A DNA stretch of 64,000 nt from Mariniblastus fucicola (GTDB lineage: Bacteria; Planctomycetota; Planctomycetia; Pirellulales; Pirellulaceae), in contig NZ_CP042912.1 in assembly GCF_008087665.1 (NCBI RefSeq), positions 124,001 through 188,000 on the forward strand, given 5' to 3'. Below, in pieces: positions 1 through 9,363 of this stretch. The translations under genes and the position numbers were made by a program. Position 1 is the stretch's first letter. Every line of letters begins with the position of its first letter. The notes beneath the pieces were generated by a model that worked only from the letters and a program-made list of their open reading frames with translations, had not been told where the DNA came from and ran no database searches.

Positions 1-347
1 ATATGGACTCGCGAAAAACTCAGTGGCCCAAGGCTCGCAAGATTGTTCAAGACGAAACAGAGTCGTTCTTTCGTGATACGCGTCGCCGCGCCAGCGGATC
101 GACGATTGCTCAACTGAAGAAACAGGCGAACTCCATCAAGGATGACGAGTTCAAGCGTTTGATGAACCGGCTGGATTCTGTTTCGGATGGCGATCGCCAG
201 CAAATCGAGAAAGCGTTTCATCGGTTGGTGAACAAAATTTTGCATCCGCCGCTGGAGTCTATTCAGAAGGAATCGAATACGGACGAAGCACAGCCCGAAC
301 CCGTTGGCTTGGTCGAAGCCATGAAGCGATTGTTTCAGCTGGACTAG
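1..347 (+). CDS. hemA: Glutamyl-tRNA reductase, C-terminal fragment (gene enters from left edge)
   Basis: This is the last ~115 residues of a protein whose reading frame is open to base 1, so the ATG at 3 is probably internal. The helical, charged sequence with a RLVNKILHPPLES segment matches the C-terminal dimerisation domain of glutamyl-tRNA reductase, in which a conserved 'K-LLH-P' motif precedes the terminal helix. That enzyme reduces glutamyl-tRNA to glutamate-1-semialdehyde, the first step of C5 tetrapyrrole synthesis in the cytoplasm. The NADPH-binding and catalytic parts lie outside the window, so the call rests on the dimerisation segment alone. Confidence 0.7.
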   Translation, partial: MDSRKTQWPKARKIVQDETESFFRDTRRRASGSTIAQLKKQANSIKDDEFKRLMNRLDSVSDGDRQQIEKAFHRLVNKILHPPLESIQKESNTDEAQPEPVGLVEAMKRLFQLD

Positions 348-459
348 GGTTGGCCGACAGGCAACGCAGGGACGTGGCCTACTATTCCGCTACGTGATTG
401 CATCATGTACGTCGCCATGCCTATGCCACCTTCAGCCACTTTCCGATACAATCTCGGCC

Positions 460-1245
460 ATGAAGGTGATCTCGCTGCAATCAGGAAGTAACGGCAATTG
501 CTTTTACGTCGAAACGCCCACAACGCGGCTGCTGTTCGACGCAGGAATCAGTGCCCGGCAAGCACAGCTCAGACTTGCTCAACACGGTCGCGATATCAAC
601 GATGTCGATGCCTTGTTGATCTCGCATGACCACAGCGACCACGCCAAAGGAATGGGCGTCTTTCAGCGAAAGTTTGGCTTTCCGGTTTACCTGACGCGGC
701 GAACGCTGGCCGCGTCGCAGCGATTTCTTGGTTCCCGATCAATGAACCGGGTCAGGTTTTTTGCCGCTGGCAGTACGATCGCTTTTCGGGACGTTGCCGT
801 TCACACCATTCCGACGCCGCATGACAGCGCAGAAGGCGTGGCTTTCGTGGTCGAGCACGCGGGACAGCGAGTAGGAATTCTGACCGATTTGGGGCACGCT
901 TTTGACGGACTTCGCGACGTTTTGCGATCGCTGGATGCAGTCATCATCGAAAGCAATTACGATGATGGGATGCTGGAGCACGGACGCTATCCGCAGCAAC
1001 TGAAGAAACGGATTCGCGGCAACGGCGGGCATCTTTCCAACGAAGATGCTGCTCAGCTGTTGCGGAACACCGTCGACGAAACCAAAGACAATTTCCGATT
1101 GCAGTGGGCCTGTCTGTGTCATCTTTCGGAAGACAACAACACACCTGACGTTGCCCGCGAAACTCATCAGAAACTGCTTGGTGACCTCGTTGAGATTCAC
1201 GTTGCTTCACGATACGACGTGAGCGATGTGATGGAAGTAAAATAG
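460..1245 (+). CDS. MBL-fold metallo-hydrolase (YycJ/WalJ-like)
   Basis: A 261-residue cytoplasmic metallo-beta-lactamase-fold hydrolase. The N-terminus MKVISLQSGSNGNCFYVE is the usual start of the YycJ/WalJ group. The metal-binding signature SHDHSDHAKG (HxHxDH) is at about residues 53-62, TDLGHA at about 145-150 supplies a further ligand, and a late CHLSEDNN motif is typical of the group. The start at 460 was preferred to the upstream GTG at 394 because the extra 22 residues look non-conserved and family members begin at MKV. Members are thought to act on nucleic acids (exonuclease-like), but the substrate cannot be read from the sequence. Confidence 0.8.
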   Translation: MKVISLQSGSNGNCFYVETPTTRLLFDAGISARQAQLRLAQHGRDINDVDALLISHDHSDHAKGMGVFQRKFGFPVYLTRRTLAASQRFLGSRSMNRVRFFAAGSTIAFRDVAVHTIPTPHDSAEGVAFVVEHAGQRVGILTDLGHAFDGLRDVLRSLDAVIIESNYDDGMLEHGRYPQQLKKRIRGNGGHLSNEDAAQLLRNTVDETKDNFRLQWACLCHLSEDNNTPDVARETHQKLLGDLVEIHVASRYDVSDVMEVK

Positions 1246-1307
1246 ATGCGACTGTAGACCCTGGCAAACTTATTTAGAGTCAAACGAACCTTTAACCCAA
1301 CTTCAAA

Positions 1308-2153
1308 ATGAAACTTCTTCGATACGGAACGCCCGGCTCCGAAAAACCAGGCATGCTCGACGCTGACGGAAAAATCAGATCGCTGGAAAACGTGATTGAT
1401 GACCTCGCCGGTGACGCACTCTCGGATGCCAGCCTGCAAAAGATCGCGTCCCTGGATCCAACTTCGCTTCCCGAAGTCGATGCCTCAACACGGATTGGAC
1501 CGTGCGTCGCTGGCGTCGGAAAGTTCATGTGTATCGGCCTTAACTACAGCGACCACGCCGCAGAATCGGGTATGGAAGTTCCCAAAGAGCCAGTGCTTTT
1601 CATGAAAGCCACCAGCGCGATCTCTGGCCCGAACGACGACGTAGTGATTCCTCGCGGCTCGGAAAAATCGGATTGGGAAGTTGAGCTTGGCGTCGTGATC
1701 GGCAAGCACGCGAAATACGTTTCGGAGTCCGAAGCTCTCGACTATGTCGCTGGCTACTGCGTGGTCAACGATTTGTCAGAACGGGCATTTCAGATCGAGC
1801 GTAGCGGGCAATGGGTCAAAGGCAAAAGCTGCGACACGTTCGCGCCGCTGGGGCCATGGCTGGTTACTCGTGACGAAGTTGCCGATCCGCAAGATCTCGG
1901 ATTGTGGCTTGAGCTCAACGGTGAGAAAGTCCAAAACGGATCAACGAAGACGATGGTCTTTGGTGTCGCTCACTTGATCAGCTATCTCAGCCAGTTCATG
2001 TCGCTGCATCCAGGCGATGTGATTTCGACCGGAACACCTCCCGGAGTTGGCTTGGGCATGGATCCACCACGATACCTCGTTCCTGGCGAAACGATGCGTT
2101 TGGGAATCGATGGCTTGGGCGTACAGCAACAGATTACCGTTGCCGATGTGTAG
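1308..2153 (+). CDS. Fumarylacetoacetate hydrolase-family protein
   Basis: A 281-residue protein with the short N-terminal domain (MKLLRYGTPGSEKPGML) and the C-terminal FAH-fold domain. It carries CIGLNYSDHAAESG, the acidic metal-binding segment SDWEVELGVVIG and the late STGTPPGVG loop. The family cleaves or hydrates 2-oxo dioic acids in aromatic or sugar-acid catabolism. Close relatives act as acylpyruvases, 2-hydroxyhepta-2,4-diene-1,7-dioate isomerases or ureidoglycolate lyases, and sequence alone does not separate these. The next small gene overlaps its stop codon, suggesting coupled translation. Confidence 0.8.
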   Translation: MKLLRYGTPGSEKPGMLDADGKIRSLENVIDDLAGDALSDASLQKIASLDPTSLPEVDASTRIGPCVAGVGKFMCIGLNYSDHAAESGMEVPKEPVLFMKATSAISGPNDDVVIPRGSEKSDWEVELGVVIGKHAKYVSESEALDYVAGYCVVNDLSERAFQIERSGQWVKGKSCDTFAPLGPWLVTRDEVADPQDLGLWLELNGEKVQNGSTKTMVFGVAHLISYLSQFMSLHPGDVISTGTPPGVGLGMDPPRYLVPGETMRLGIDGLGVQQQITVADV

Positions 2154-2337
2154 GGCTGCCGATCCAGACTTGATCAAACACTGGAAGATCATCGAAGAGA
2201 ATTTGCTCAACGCTCGACGTTTGCTCCCCGACGAAGTGGCAACTGGCGAGCTGGGCGAATTCGCGATGTACATCGACCACAACGAACTCGAATTGGCGAT
2301 GGACGAACTCGACCGGATTGGTCAGTGCCAAATTTGA
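2146..2337 (+). CDS. Small acidic protein of unknown function overlapping the FAA hydrolase gene
   Basis: A 63-residue ORF starting at an ATG eight bases inside the 3' end of the FAA hydrolase gene. It is rich in Glu, Asp, Leu and Ile (EFAMYIDHNELELAMDEL) and looks like an all-helical soluble protein. The ELALDELEEIG-like C-terminus resembles small immunity or regulatory proteins, but no family can be assigned. A longer frame extends back to 2047 inside the upstream gene. The ATG at 2146 is preferred because composition becomes protein-like only from there. Confidence 0.5.
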   Translation: MCRAADPDLIKHWKIIEENLLNARRLLPDEVATGELGEFAMYIDHNELELAMDELDRIGQCQI

Positions 2338-2476
2338 CCGGCAGAGTTTTGGCGAAATCTGGAACGTGCTGCGGAAACGATGGGGCTATCGAAACGTGCG
2401 CTGGAGATGCGTCAGCGATCGATCGATGTGAGTTAGTTCCGGTCCAGGCCAAGCGTGCTGATCTCAAGCCAATCGA

Positions 2477-2872
2477 CTATTCCTGCGGCAGGTCTTTGCG
2501 GATATCCGCAAGCATGTCGCACAGGTTTTGAATCTCCGCGCCGCTCAGCCTCGCGGTGTGGACCATGTATTCCAGCATCGGCATTGGCTGTCCCTGGAAT
2601 ACGGTGTGCAAAAGCTGATCGCTGACCTGTTCGACGCATTCGGCTTCGGTGAAGCGAGATCGATAGAGGTAGCGATTTCCTTTACGCTGAAATTCCAGAA
2701 TGTCTTTCTGAACCAGTCGATGCAGCAGCGTCTTGATCGTTCCAGCCGACCAGTCGGTTTTCTCGCGCAGCCGCTGATGGATTTGGCTGGACGTAACCGG
2801 CTCTGCCAGCCAAATTTCGTGCATCACGCGCCATTCCGCGTCGGAGATGTGAGGTTCTTCGATTGTCGCCAT
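2477..2872 (-). CDS. BlaI/MecI/CopY-family transcriptional repressor
   Basis: About 131 residues. The N-terminal winged helix opens with ISDAEWRVMHEIW, with SSQIHQRL and a recognition segment WSAGTIKTLLHRLVQKDIL, followed by the wing RKGNRYLYRS and a C-terminal dimerisation helix. This is the BlaI/MecI pattern. Such proteins bind promoters as dimers and are usually released by proteolysis by a BlaR1/MecR1-type membrane sensor. No M56 peptidase partner is adjacent, so this is a solitary copy. The start at 2872 has a GGAG motif about nine bases upstream. A longer frame to 2983 adds residues not seen in the family. Confidence 0.85.
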   Translation of the reverse strand: MATIEEPHISDAEWRVMHEIWLAEPVTSSQIHQRLREKTDWSAGTIKTLLHRLVQKDILEFQRKGNRYLYRSRFTEAECVEQVSDQLLHTVFQGQPMPMLEYMVHTARLSGAEIQNLCDMLADIRKDLPQE

Positions 2873-3105
2873 GCTATTCTCCAGGTAGGGCATATCGGCT
2901 AACAGATACAGATATCGCTGGGCGGCGTCAATTTGAATTTCTGCTGTCAATGAATCGCCAGAAGAGGTCGCCGGAGCGTTCAAACTTGCGTCGCGGATGA
3001 ATCAGACGGAACGCGAGCGGCTATGGGGCGTAAATTTTCAGAGCCCATTTCAAAACTGATTCCGTGAGCTTGTAGTACCGCATTTAACCGGAAATCGCAT
3101 GACTT

Positions 3106-3119
3106 CCGGCTGAAGCCGG
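3106..3119. terminator. Hairpin in the 276-bp gap between the yheT-like and blaI-like genes
   Basis: CCGGCT-GA-AGCCGG forms a 6-bp GC stem, inside a short sequence (CTTCCGGCTGAAGCCGGTAC) that looks like a dispersed intergenic repeat. It lies downstream of the minus-strand blaI-like gene and could end its transcript. There is no clear U-tract, so termination is uncertain. Confidence 0.35.
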
Positions 3120-3148
3120 TACGACGAAAACGCGTTTTGTAACTGCCT

Positions 3149-4135
3149 TTAGTCGTCAAGCGCAACGATTGAGTTGGCGATACGCCAATCCATCCAGTGG
3201 CTGTCCGGGTCGCGAATGGACTTGCCCAAAAACCCGAGATGACCGCCGTGCTTCGTTGAGACGAGATTGACGTACGTTGAAAAATCGAAATCCGAATAGA
3301 TATCAAACGGAACGATTGGATCGTCCTCGCTGGTTAAAATGATCGTCGGCACGGTGATGTTTTTCAACTGAGGCCCGGAAGAGCAGACTTTGTAATATTC
3401 TCTGGCTCCGGAATAGCCCAGCACCGGAGCAACGAACTCGTCGTCGAACTGCAGCAGTCGGTCCGGCAGCGGATTGAGACCGTTGTCCTTGAGCCCTTTG
3501 ACTTTTCTGCGTCGCAATGCCAGATGGCTTTTGAGCCGTCGCATAAAATAGAGCTCGTAGATGCGATTGCCGAACTGTCGCAGGTTCCATGAAGTTCGCT
3601 CCAGGTCGACCGGTGGCGAGACTGCGAAAATAGAGTCCACGTTTGGGTGCGGATGGTCTCCCCATTCACCGGCTGCCTTGAGCGCGATGTTTCCGCCGAT
3701 CGAAAAACCGACGACGCTGATTTTCGAAAGCGGGCTGTGTCGGTGCACGCTATCGATGACGTCGTCCAAGTCCGGACTACAGCCGCCGTGCAAATGCGAG
3801 TGCGAAATTAGCGTCGAATCACCGAACCCTCGCATGTCCACCCGGATCGTACGAATTCCATGACGGGTAAGTTTGTCCGCACAGCGAACGACGTAGGGCG
3901 AACCGTGGCAGCCGACCAGCCCGTGCAGCAGGATCACGATTCGATCGCCCGTAATCCAGTCTTTGGGTTTGTCGTCATGCACGACCAGCCGATCACCATC
4001 GCGTAGATGGACAATGTGCTTGGTTGCTGAATAGACGACGCGCTTGCCACGTTTGAACAGCGGCAAAATCGTCTGCATGTGGCAATTGGCAAGCCACGTG
4101 TCTGGTCGAAATGGAGGAAACTCTGCGATCAACAT
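3149..4135 (-). CDS. Alpha/beta hydrolase of the YheT family
   Basis: About 328 residues. The YheT-type N-terminus (FPPFRPDTWLANCHMQTILP) is followed by an alpha/beta hydrolase core: oxyanion segment LLHGLVGCHGSPY, nucleophile elbow GFSIGGN (Ser), the acid in TSEDDPIVP and the catalytic His in KHGGHLGF. Family members are esterase-like hydrolases with poorly known substrates, often membrane-associated. Transcription is in the same direction as cysD-cysNC, 138 bases downstream of cysNC. ATG 4135 is chosen over an alternative start at 4225 because the family motif begins right after it. Confidence 0.85.
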   Translation of the reverse strand: MLIAEFPPFRPDTWLANCHMQTILPLFKRGKRVVYSATKHIVHLRDGDRLVVHDDKPKDWITGDRIVILLHGLVGCHGSPYVVRCADKLTRHGIRTIRVDMRGFGDSTLISHSHLHGGCSPDLDDVIDSVHRHSPLSKISVVGFSIGGNIALKAAGEWGDHPHPNVDSIFAVSPPVDLERTSWNLRQFGNRIYELYFMRRLKSHLALRRRKVKGLKDNGLNPLPDRLLQFDDEFVAPVLGYSGAREYYKVCSSGPQLKNITVPTIILTSEDDPIVPFDIYSDFDFSTYVNLVSTKHGGHLGFLGKSIRDPDSHWMDWRIANSIVALDD

Positions 4136-4273
4136 GCCGAAATCATAATCCGGGATCGTCGTTGTGGCGAGACTGGAAATGACGCTTCGGCCTTCCAGGT
4201 CGCTGAACACGATAACTACGAGCAATCAAAATTCGGCGTTGAAAGTCGTCGCGACTTCCACCACATCGAACAG

Positions 4274-6214
4274 TTAGATAATTTCGCGGCCTTCGAGGAA
4301 CTCGATCACTTTGGCGACGCAATCGGCTGCTGGGGTGTTTTCAGTATCCAGAACCAAGTCGGCGTTTTCAGGAGACTCGTATTCGAACAGCGACTCCTGA
4401 ATCTCATCCGGACCACGTTGCTTGGCGGATTCGTTTCGCGTCGCACACAGTTCAGCCGGAGCCGACAGGTGAATCACGATGAAGTTCTCCGTGCCCACGA
4501 CCTCGGCGGCCCGGCTGCGGTCAATCTCACGCGGCGACACCAAGGAGATCAAGCTGATCATTCCCGCGCGGTTCATCAAACGGCTGACTTCGGCCACGCG
4601 ACGCATGTTTTCGCTGCGACCGTCGGTTGAGAAGTTAAGATCGCGGTTGAGACCCATGCGAACGTTCTGACCGTCGATCACGGAAGCACTGCGGCCAAGA
4701 TCAAACAGGCTACGCTCGACACCATAAGCCGTCGTCGTCTTGCCGGCTCCCGGAAGTCCCGTGAACAGAATCGTGACAGGTTTCTGGCCGTAGCGAGCCG
4801 TTCGCTCTTCGGCGGTGACCTTACTGATCTCACGAGTCAACGTTTCGCTGGCCGGAGATTCATCCCACCACGCGCCCGTATTCTCGCTGGTGCGTTTGTC
4901 CAGAATCATCCCCGCAGCAACGGTGCCGTTGGTAATCCGGTCGATGACGATGAAAGCACCCGTCGATTTGTTGCTGCGATAGCGATCGAAAGCGATTTGC
5001 TGGCTCAGCTCGATGTTCACGCGGCCGATTTGGTTCAAGCCAAGCGACGGGGCCGGTTGGCTGTGCATCGTGTTGACGTCCACTTCGTATTGCAGCGTCT
5101 TGATCACGCCAGGCACGGTTTTGGTGGTTTGCTTGAACAGATACTGCTTGCCGGGAACCATCGCTTCGTCGGTCATCCAGACCATCATCGCGTCGAACTT
5201 CTGTTCGGTCTTTGGAAGGTTCTGTGGCTTGACGATCATGTCGCCGCGGCTGCAGTCGATTTCGTCTTCCATCGTCAACACGATCGACATCGGAACACAG
5301 GCTTCTTCCAGGTTGCCATCCTGTGTGACGATTTCCTTGATCTTGCTCTTCTTCCGGGAAGGCAATGTCATGATTTCGTCGCCGACTCGCACGATGCCCG
5401 ATGCGATCGTTCCAGCAAAGCCACGGAAGTTAATGTCCGGGCGAATCACCAACTGTACGGGCATCCGGAAGTCAGTGAAGTTTCGGTCAGAGCCAATGTT
5501 CACGGTTTCCAGAAAATCCATCAACGTCGAACCGTTGTACCACGGAGTGTTTTCGCTGCGGTCGACGATGTTGTCACCAAGCAAAGCCGAGATAGGAATG
5601 AAGTGCAAATCCGGGATGTCGAGGCGATTGGAAAAGTCCAAATAGTCACGTTTGATTTCTTCGAATCGGTCTTCGCTATAGTCCACCAGGTCCATTTTGT
5701 TGACGGCGACCAAAACGTGCTTGATGCCCAACAGCGACGCGATAAAGCTGTGTCGTTTGGTCTGCTCCATCACGCCGTGATCGTCGCGCGCGTCAATTAG
5801 AATGATCGCGAGGTCCGCAGTCGACGCACCAGTCGCCATGTTTCGCGTGTACTGAATGTGGCCCGGCGTATCGGCGATAATGAACTTGCGTTTCGCGGTT
5901 GAAAAGAAACGATAGGCGACGTCGATCGTGATGCCCTGCTCGCGTTCTTCTTCCAGGCCGTCCATCAATTCTGCAAGGATCGCCGGATCGAAGCCGTCTT
6001 CTTTTTCGGCGCCGCTGGAGAGCTTGGACGTGTTTTTGATTTTGTCCAACTGATCTTCGTAGACCATCTTGGAATCGTAAAGCAGTCGCCCGATGAGCGT
6101 ACTTTTACCGTCGTCGACGCTTCCGCACGTGAGAAAGCGCAACATCTCTTTCTTCTCGTGCTGGGCGAGATACTCGTTGATGTCTTTTTCGATTAAGTCA
6201 GATACGTTAGCCAT
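4274..6214 (-). CDS. cysNC: Bifunctional sulfate adenylyltransferase subunit 1 / adenylylsulfate kinase
   Basis: 646 residues with two joined domains. The N-terminal two thirds is the EF-Tu-like GTPase of CysN: G1 [15 protein letters not shown] at about 32-46, G3 [12 protein letters not shown] and G4 NKMD. The last ~180 residues are APS kinase, with Walker [14 protein letters not shown]. With CysD it makes APS from ATP and sulfate using GTP hydrolysis, and the kinase domain then makes PAPS. PAPS can feed either sulfate assimilation or sulfotransferases; three sulfotransferase genes occur further along this window. It is downstream of cysD with a 104-base gap. Confidence 0.95.
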   Translation of the reverse strand: MANVSDLIEKDINEYLAQHEKKEMLRFLTCGSVDDGKSTLIGRLLYDSKMVYEDQLDKIKNTSKLSSGAEKEDGFDPAILAELMDGLEEEREQGITIDVAYRFFSTAKRKFIIADTPGHIQYTRNMATGASTADLAIILIDARDDHGVMEQTKRHSFIASLLGIKHVLVAVNKMDLVDYSEDRFEEIKRDYLDFSNRLDIPDLHFIPISALLGDNIVDRSENTPWYNGSTLMDFLETVNIGSDRNFTDFRMPVQLVIRPDINFRGFAGTIASGIVRVGDEIMTLPSRKKSKIKEIVTQDGNLEEACVPMSIVLTMEDEIDCSRGDMIVKPQNLPKTEQKFDAMMVWMTDEAMVPGKQYLFKQTTKTVPGVIKTLQYEVDVNTMHSQPAPSLGLNQIGRVNIELSQQIAFDRYRSNKSTGAFIVIDRITNGTVAAGMILDKRTSENTGAWWDESPASETLTREISKVTAEERTARYGQKPVTILFTGLPGAGKTTTAYGVERSLFDLGRSASVIDGQNVRMGLNRDLNFSTDGRSENMRRVAEVSRLMNRAGMISLISLVSPREIDRSRAAEVVGTENFIVIHLSAPAELCATRNESAKQRGPDEIQESLFEYESPENADLVLDTENTPAADCVAKVIEFLEGREII

Positions 6215-6265
6215 GGCTTTGCAGTGTTCAGAGAGTTGTGTTCAGGTTTGAGAAGGAAATCGTGG

Positions 6266-6284
6266 CTGCGGCTTCCAACCGCAG
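6266..6284. repeat. Short inverted repeat between cysD and cysNC
   Basis: CTGCGG-(7 nt)-CCGCAG lies in the 104-base intercistronic gap. It may be an mRNA-processing or translation-affecting hairpin, or simply a dispersed repeat. No function is shown. Confidence 0.3.
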
Positions 6285-6318
6285 TGCAGGACCGGGCTGT
6301 GTCGCCCAAATTTGTCGC

Positions 6319-7230
6319 CTAGAAGTAACCTTCTTCTTTTTTCTTCTGCATCGATCCGCCGCCATCGTCATCGTTATCGATCACGCGACCCTGGCGTTCC
6401 GAAGTCGTCGTCAGCAGCATCTCCTGAATGACGTCCGGCAATGTGACGGCGTCGGATTCAACCGCACCGGTTAACGGGTAGCAGCCCAATGTTCGGAACC
6501 GCACCATTTTCTCGACAGGCTTTTCGCCTTCCTTGAGCTTCAGCCGATCGTCGTCGACCATGATCAGAACACCGTTACGTTCGACGACAGGTCGCATCTC
6601 GGACAGGTACAGCGGAACGATTGGAATTTTCTCGAGGTGGATGTACTGCCACACGTCCAGTTCCGTCCAGTTCGAAATCGGGAACGCGCGAATGCTCTCG
6701 CCCGGCTTGATCTTCGAGTTATAAAGATTCCAAAGCTCAGGGCGTTGAAACTTTGGCGTCCAGCCATGATGCTCGTTGCGGAAAGAGAACACACGTTCCT
6801 TGGCGCGAGACTTTTCTTCGTCGCGACGTCCGCCACCAAAGGCAGCATCGAATTTGTATTTGTTCAGCGCTTGCTTGAGCCCCTGCGTCTTCATCACATC
6901 CGTGTGAGCCGGATCGAAGGGATCGAGGTTCATCGCCCTGCCCTCTTCGTTGACATGGCTGATGACTTCCAGGCCGAGTTCTTTCTTGGTGTACTCGTCA
7001 CGAAACTTGTACATGTCCTGGAACTTCCAGGTCGTGTCGACGTGCATCAATGGGAACGGAGGCTTGGCCGGATAAAAAGCTTTCATCGCCAGGTGAACCA
7101 TCACGGACGAATCTTTTCCGATCGAGTAAAGCATGACCGGGTTATTGAATTCGGCCGCAACCTCACGGATGATGTGGATGCTCTCGGCTTCAAGTTGCTT
7201 CAGGTGAGTCAGCTGGTAGGGACTGGACAT
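6319..7230 (-). CDS. cysD: Sulfate adenylyltransferase subunit 2
   Basis: 303 residues of the PP-loop ATP pyrophosphatase type: [14 protein letters not shown] near the N-terminus, followed by [24 protein letters not shown] and the conserved [15 protein letters not shown]. It forms the ATP sulfurylase heterodimer with CysN and produces APS. The start at ATG 7230 ([18 protein letters not shown]) matches the family, and the longer frame to 7329 looks like upstream DNA. It leads the cysD-cysNC operon. No sulfur-regulator gene is adjacent. Confidence 0.95.
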   Translation of the reverse strand: MSSPYQLTHLKQLEAESIHIIREVAAEFNNPVMLYSIGKDSSVMVHLAMKAFYPAKPPFPLMHVDTTWKFQDMYKFRDEYTKKELGLEVISHVNEEGRAMNLDPFDPAHTDVMKTQGLKQALNKYKFDAAFGGGRRDEEKSRAKERVFSFRNEHHGWTPKFQRPELWNLYNSKIKPGESIRAFPISNWTELDVWQYIHLEKIPIVPLYLSEMRPVVERNGVLIMVDDDRLKLKEGEKPVEKMVRFRTLGCYPLTGAVESDAVTLPDVIQEMLLTTTSERQGRVIDNDDDGGGSMQKKKEEGYF

Positions 7231-7443
7231 ATTTCGTGGTCGAACAGTTAATTGATAACGGCGGCGATGTCGCCAGGCTATTGCTAAGGGATCGGCAGAT
7301 TTTGCTGCTAATGTGAACGAACCGACCAATATACTTGAGCCCCAGATTTCCGCATCGGCCTATTTTGAAACGCCTTCTTGGCTCGATATTTGCCCCTTTG
7401 ACGCAGATTCCGTAATTTGAAACCCCACAAAGAGAACGTTGAA

Positions 7444-7899
7444 ATGGAATTGTCCTCAACGGCTGACCAAATCGTCGAACAGGTCACCAAAAGCCGGGAA
7501 TGGTTGCTGGGTCTGGGCGAGAGCATCGTTCGCCACAAACCCTCCGCGGATCGATGGTCGATCGCCGAAGTCGTGGGACATTTGGTCGATTCTGCCAGCA
7601 ACAATCACCAGCGATTTATTCGCGCCCAAGAGCAGGAGTCGCTGACGTTTCCGAAGTACGATCAGAATTCATGGGCCACGAAAAATGCGTGGTCATCGGC
7701 GAATTGGGAGTCGTTGGTTGAGCTTTGGTTTCACTACAACCTTCAGTTGGCGCGAGTGATTCGGGCGATCCCATCCGAGAAGTATTCGATTCCATGCACG
7801 ATCGGTGGGAACGAGCCATGTGCTCTCGAGTGGTTGGCGACAGACTATCTGGATCACCTGGTTCATCATCTGAAGAAGATCGAAGAACGCGTTGGGTAG
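7444..7899 (+). CDS. DinB-family protein
   Basis: About 151 residues with the DinB/YfiT four-helix-bundle pattern: WSIAEVVGHLVDSASNN supplies the first metal-ligand His, and the C-terminal YLDHLVHHLKKIEE carries the paired His residues. Families with this fold include metal-binding hydrolases and thiol transferases, and many are of unknown role. ATG 7444 is preceded by an AGAGAA-type ribosome site. It is divergent from cysD. Confidence 0.8.
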   Translation: MELSSTADQIVEQVTKSREWLLGLGESIVRHKPSADRWSIAEVVGHLVDSASNNHQRFIRAQEQESLTFPKYDQNSWATKNAWSSANWESLVELWFHYNLQLARVIRAIPSEKYSIPCTIGGNEPCALEWLATDYLDHLVHHLKKIEERVG

Positions 7900-7916
7900 C
7901 AGTGGAGTAAGTGGCG

Positions 7917-8024
7917 CGGTGGTCTCCACCGTGAACATGCGGCACATGGTGGAGACGCCGGGCTACTATGGATGCAGTCACAGGCTGGAAGCCTATGCCA
8001 CCCTGGAACACGATGGAGACCACC
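7917..8024. repeat. Nested inverted repeats between convergent genes
   Basis: CGGTGG-TCT-CCACCG (7917-7931) is a perfect 6-bp hairpin. GTCTCCACC (7922-7930) pairs with GGTGGAGAC (7948-7956), and CGGTGGTCTCC (7917-7927) pairs with GGAGACCACCG (8014-8024). The competing pairings lie between the DinB-like (+) and VWA (-) genes, so a bidirectional terminator is plausible. Mobile or REP-like dispersed repeats are the alternative. Confidence 0.5.
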
Positions 8025-8042
8025 GTGCCACGTTTTGTCGCG

Positions 8043-9209
8043 CTAATTCTCCATCAAGTCAAACGCTTCGATCACCTTCCGACGGTGCTTGGATCCGAAG
8101 ACCAGGATCATCAACTGAGTCACGATCTGTCGTTCATCGCGCGACAGAAAGCTCTCTCCTCCGCCGACTTGTGCGATTCGAGTAAACGCATCCAGCGGTT
8201 TCTTCTGTCGACAGGTCACCGTGCTGACAATTCCGCGTTGCTGGTGGCGAAAGTCAGAAGCCAGTTTCTGGCAGTCGTTGACTTTGCTGGCATGCGGCGG
8301 AGCATCGCCGAAGACCAAAACAACCTTACGCGCCGAACGTCTCCACGAATTTTGACTGATCGCCCAAGCCAGTCCGGCGTCCACTGCTTCCGGGTCGTCC
8401 CCACCGCCAGCAGCCGAGATGTCGGAAAGGAACGTGACGACTTTGCCAAGCTTGTCGGTCAGCACCTGGCCTTTGACGATGAACTCGTCTCCGTTGTCGC
8501 GGTACGTGCAAACGCTAATTCGCGTACGAGGAATCAGTTTAAACAGCGTGTTGCCGATTCGCTCGATGCGATTCTTGACCTGATCGATCTCTTTTTGCAT
8601 GCTGCCCGTTGAGTCGAATACGATGCAGATGTCGAGCCCGTCTTTCTTCAATCGCGAAACCATTTTGCCGAAGTCTTCTCGACCGCCGGCCATCACCGAT
8701 TCCTGATTGAGCGATTCGATGTTGAACGAAAGTGATCCTCCGCTGACGGGGGCACCGATCGTCACGTCGAATTCTTCCATCGACAGCGGGCTTTCCGACA
8801 ACGGCGAAAACAGGCCGCTTTCAAGAGAATCGGACTGGCTGTCGTCCAACGGGTTCTCGATTTCAACGTTCTGCAACTTTTCGGTCGGCGTCTGCACCAG
8901 CTGTTCACGCGAGAGTTGACTGATCAGGATTTGGTCGCCCTCCCCCATGTCGCCGGTGGAGAAATCTCCCCAGGGGATCAACGCCAGCGGGATCAGAGCC
9001 AGGATGTGGATCAGCAGAGCACTGAACATCGACAGCGCTGTTTCCATCCATCGGCTGGGAGGATCGAGTCTTCGTTCCTTTGCTCCAAACTGCAGCTTGG
9101 ACTTGGGCAGCATCACGGTGCCCTTGCAGTGCGGACACTTTCCCCGCTTCCCCAGCTGATCAGCTGTGATCGAAAAGGACTCGCCGCAATGGATGCAATA
9201 AATGTTCAC
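8043..9209 (-). CDS. VWA-domain membrane protein with N-terminal zinc ribbon
   Basis: 388 residues. Residues 1-35 form a zinc ribbon (CIHCGESF, then CPHCKGTV). About residues 53-75 (METALSMFSALLIHILALIP) form one membrane helix, followed by an acidic/Ser-rich linker. A von Willebrand factor A domain follows from about 190 (DICIVFDSTGSM, a DxTxS-type MIDAS; then GGGDDPEAVDAGL). The layout suggests a cytoplasmic ribbon and an extracytoplasmic VWA domain. The ligand and partners are unknown, and no neighbour suggests a pathway. Confidence 0.75.
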   Translation of the reverse strand: MNIYCIHCGESFSITADQLGKRGKCPHCKGTVMLPKSKLQFGAKERRLDPPSRWMETALSMFSALLIHILALIPLALIPWGDFSTGDMGEGDQILISQLSREQLVQTPTEKLQNVEIENPLDDSQSDSLESGLFSPLSESPLSMEEFDVTIGAPVSGGSLSFNIESLNQESVMAGGREDFGKMVSRLKKDGLDICIVFDSTGSMQKEIDQVKNRIERIGNTLFKLIPRTRISVCTYRDNGDEFIVKGQVLTDKLGKVVTFLSDISAAGGGDDPEAVDAGLAWAISQNSWRRSARKVVLVFGDAPPHASKVNDCQKLASDFRHQQRGIVSTVTCRQKKPLDAFTRIAQVGGGESFLSRDERQIVTQLMILVFGSKHRRKVIEAFDLMEN

Positions 9210-9244
9210 AGCTACATTATGGCATGTTTCAGAAATTTGTCGCT

Positions 9245-9319
9245 TCGTTTAACGGCAAGCCGCAGACGACGGTGCTTCTTCCGATCCAACACAGTCGCCT
9301 ACGGCTTGCCGTTAAACGA
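9245..9319. repeat. Perfect 18-bp inverted repeat in the VWA/nuclease gap
   Basis: TCGTTTAACGGCAAGCCG (9245-9262) is repeated in inverse at 9302-9319, with a 39-base loop. It lies downstream of the nuclease-fold gene (minus) and upstream of the VWA gene (minus). A stem this long could terminate transcription. The loop contains more partial complementarity, as in REP/BIME-like elements. Confidence 0.55.
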
Positions 9320-9363
9320 TGGAAATCAGGTTCGCGCAACAGCCCAAACTCAGCGATTTTGGT

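Noticed and set aside
4997-5800. 267-residue frame on the plus strand
   Set aside because: Antisense to cysNC; its His/Asp/Val-rich composition is typical of a complement-strand shadow.
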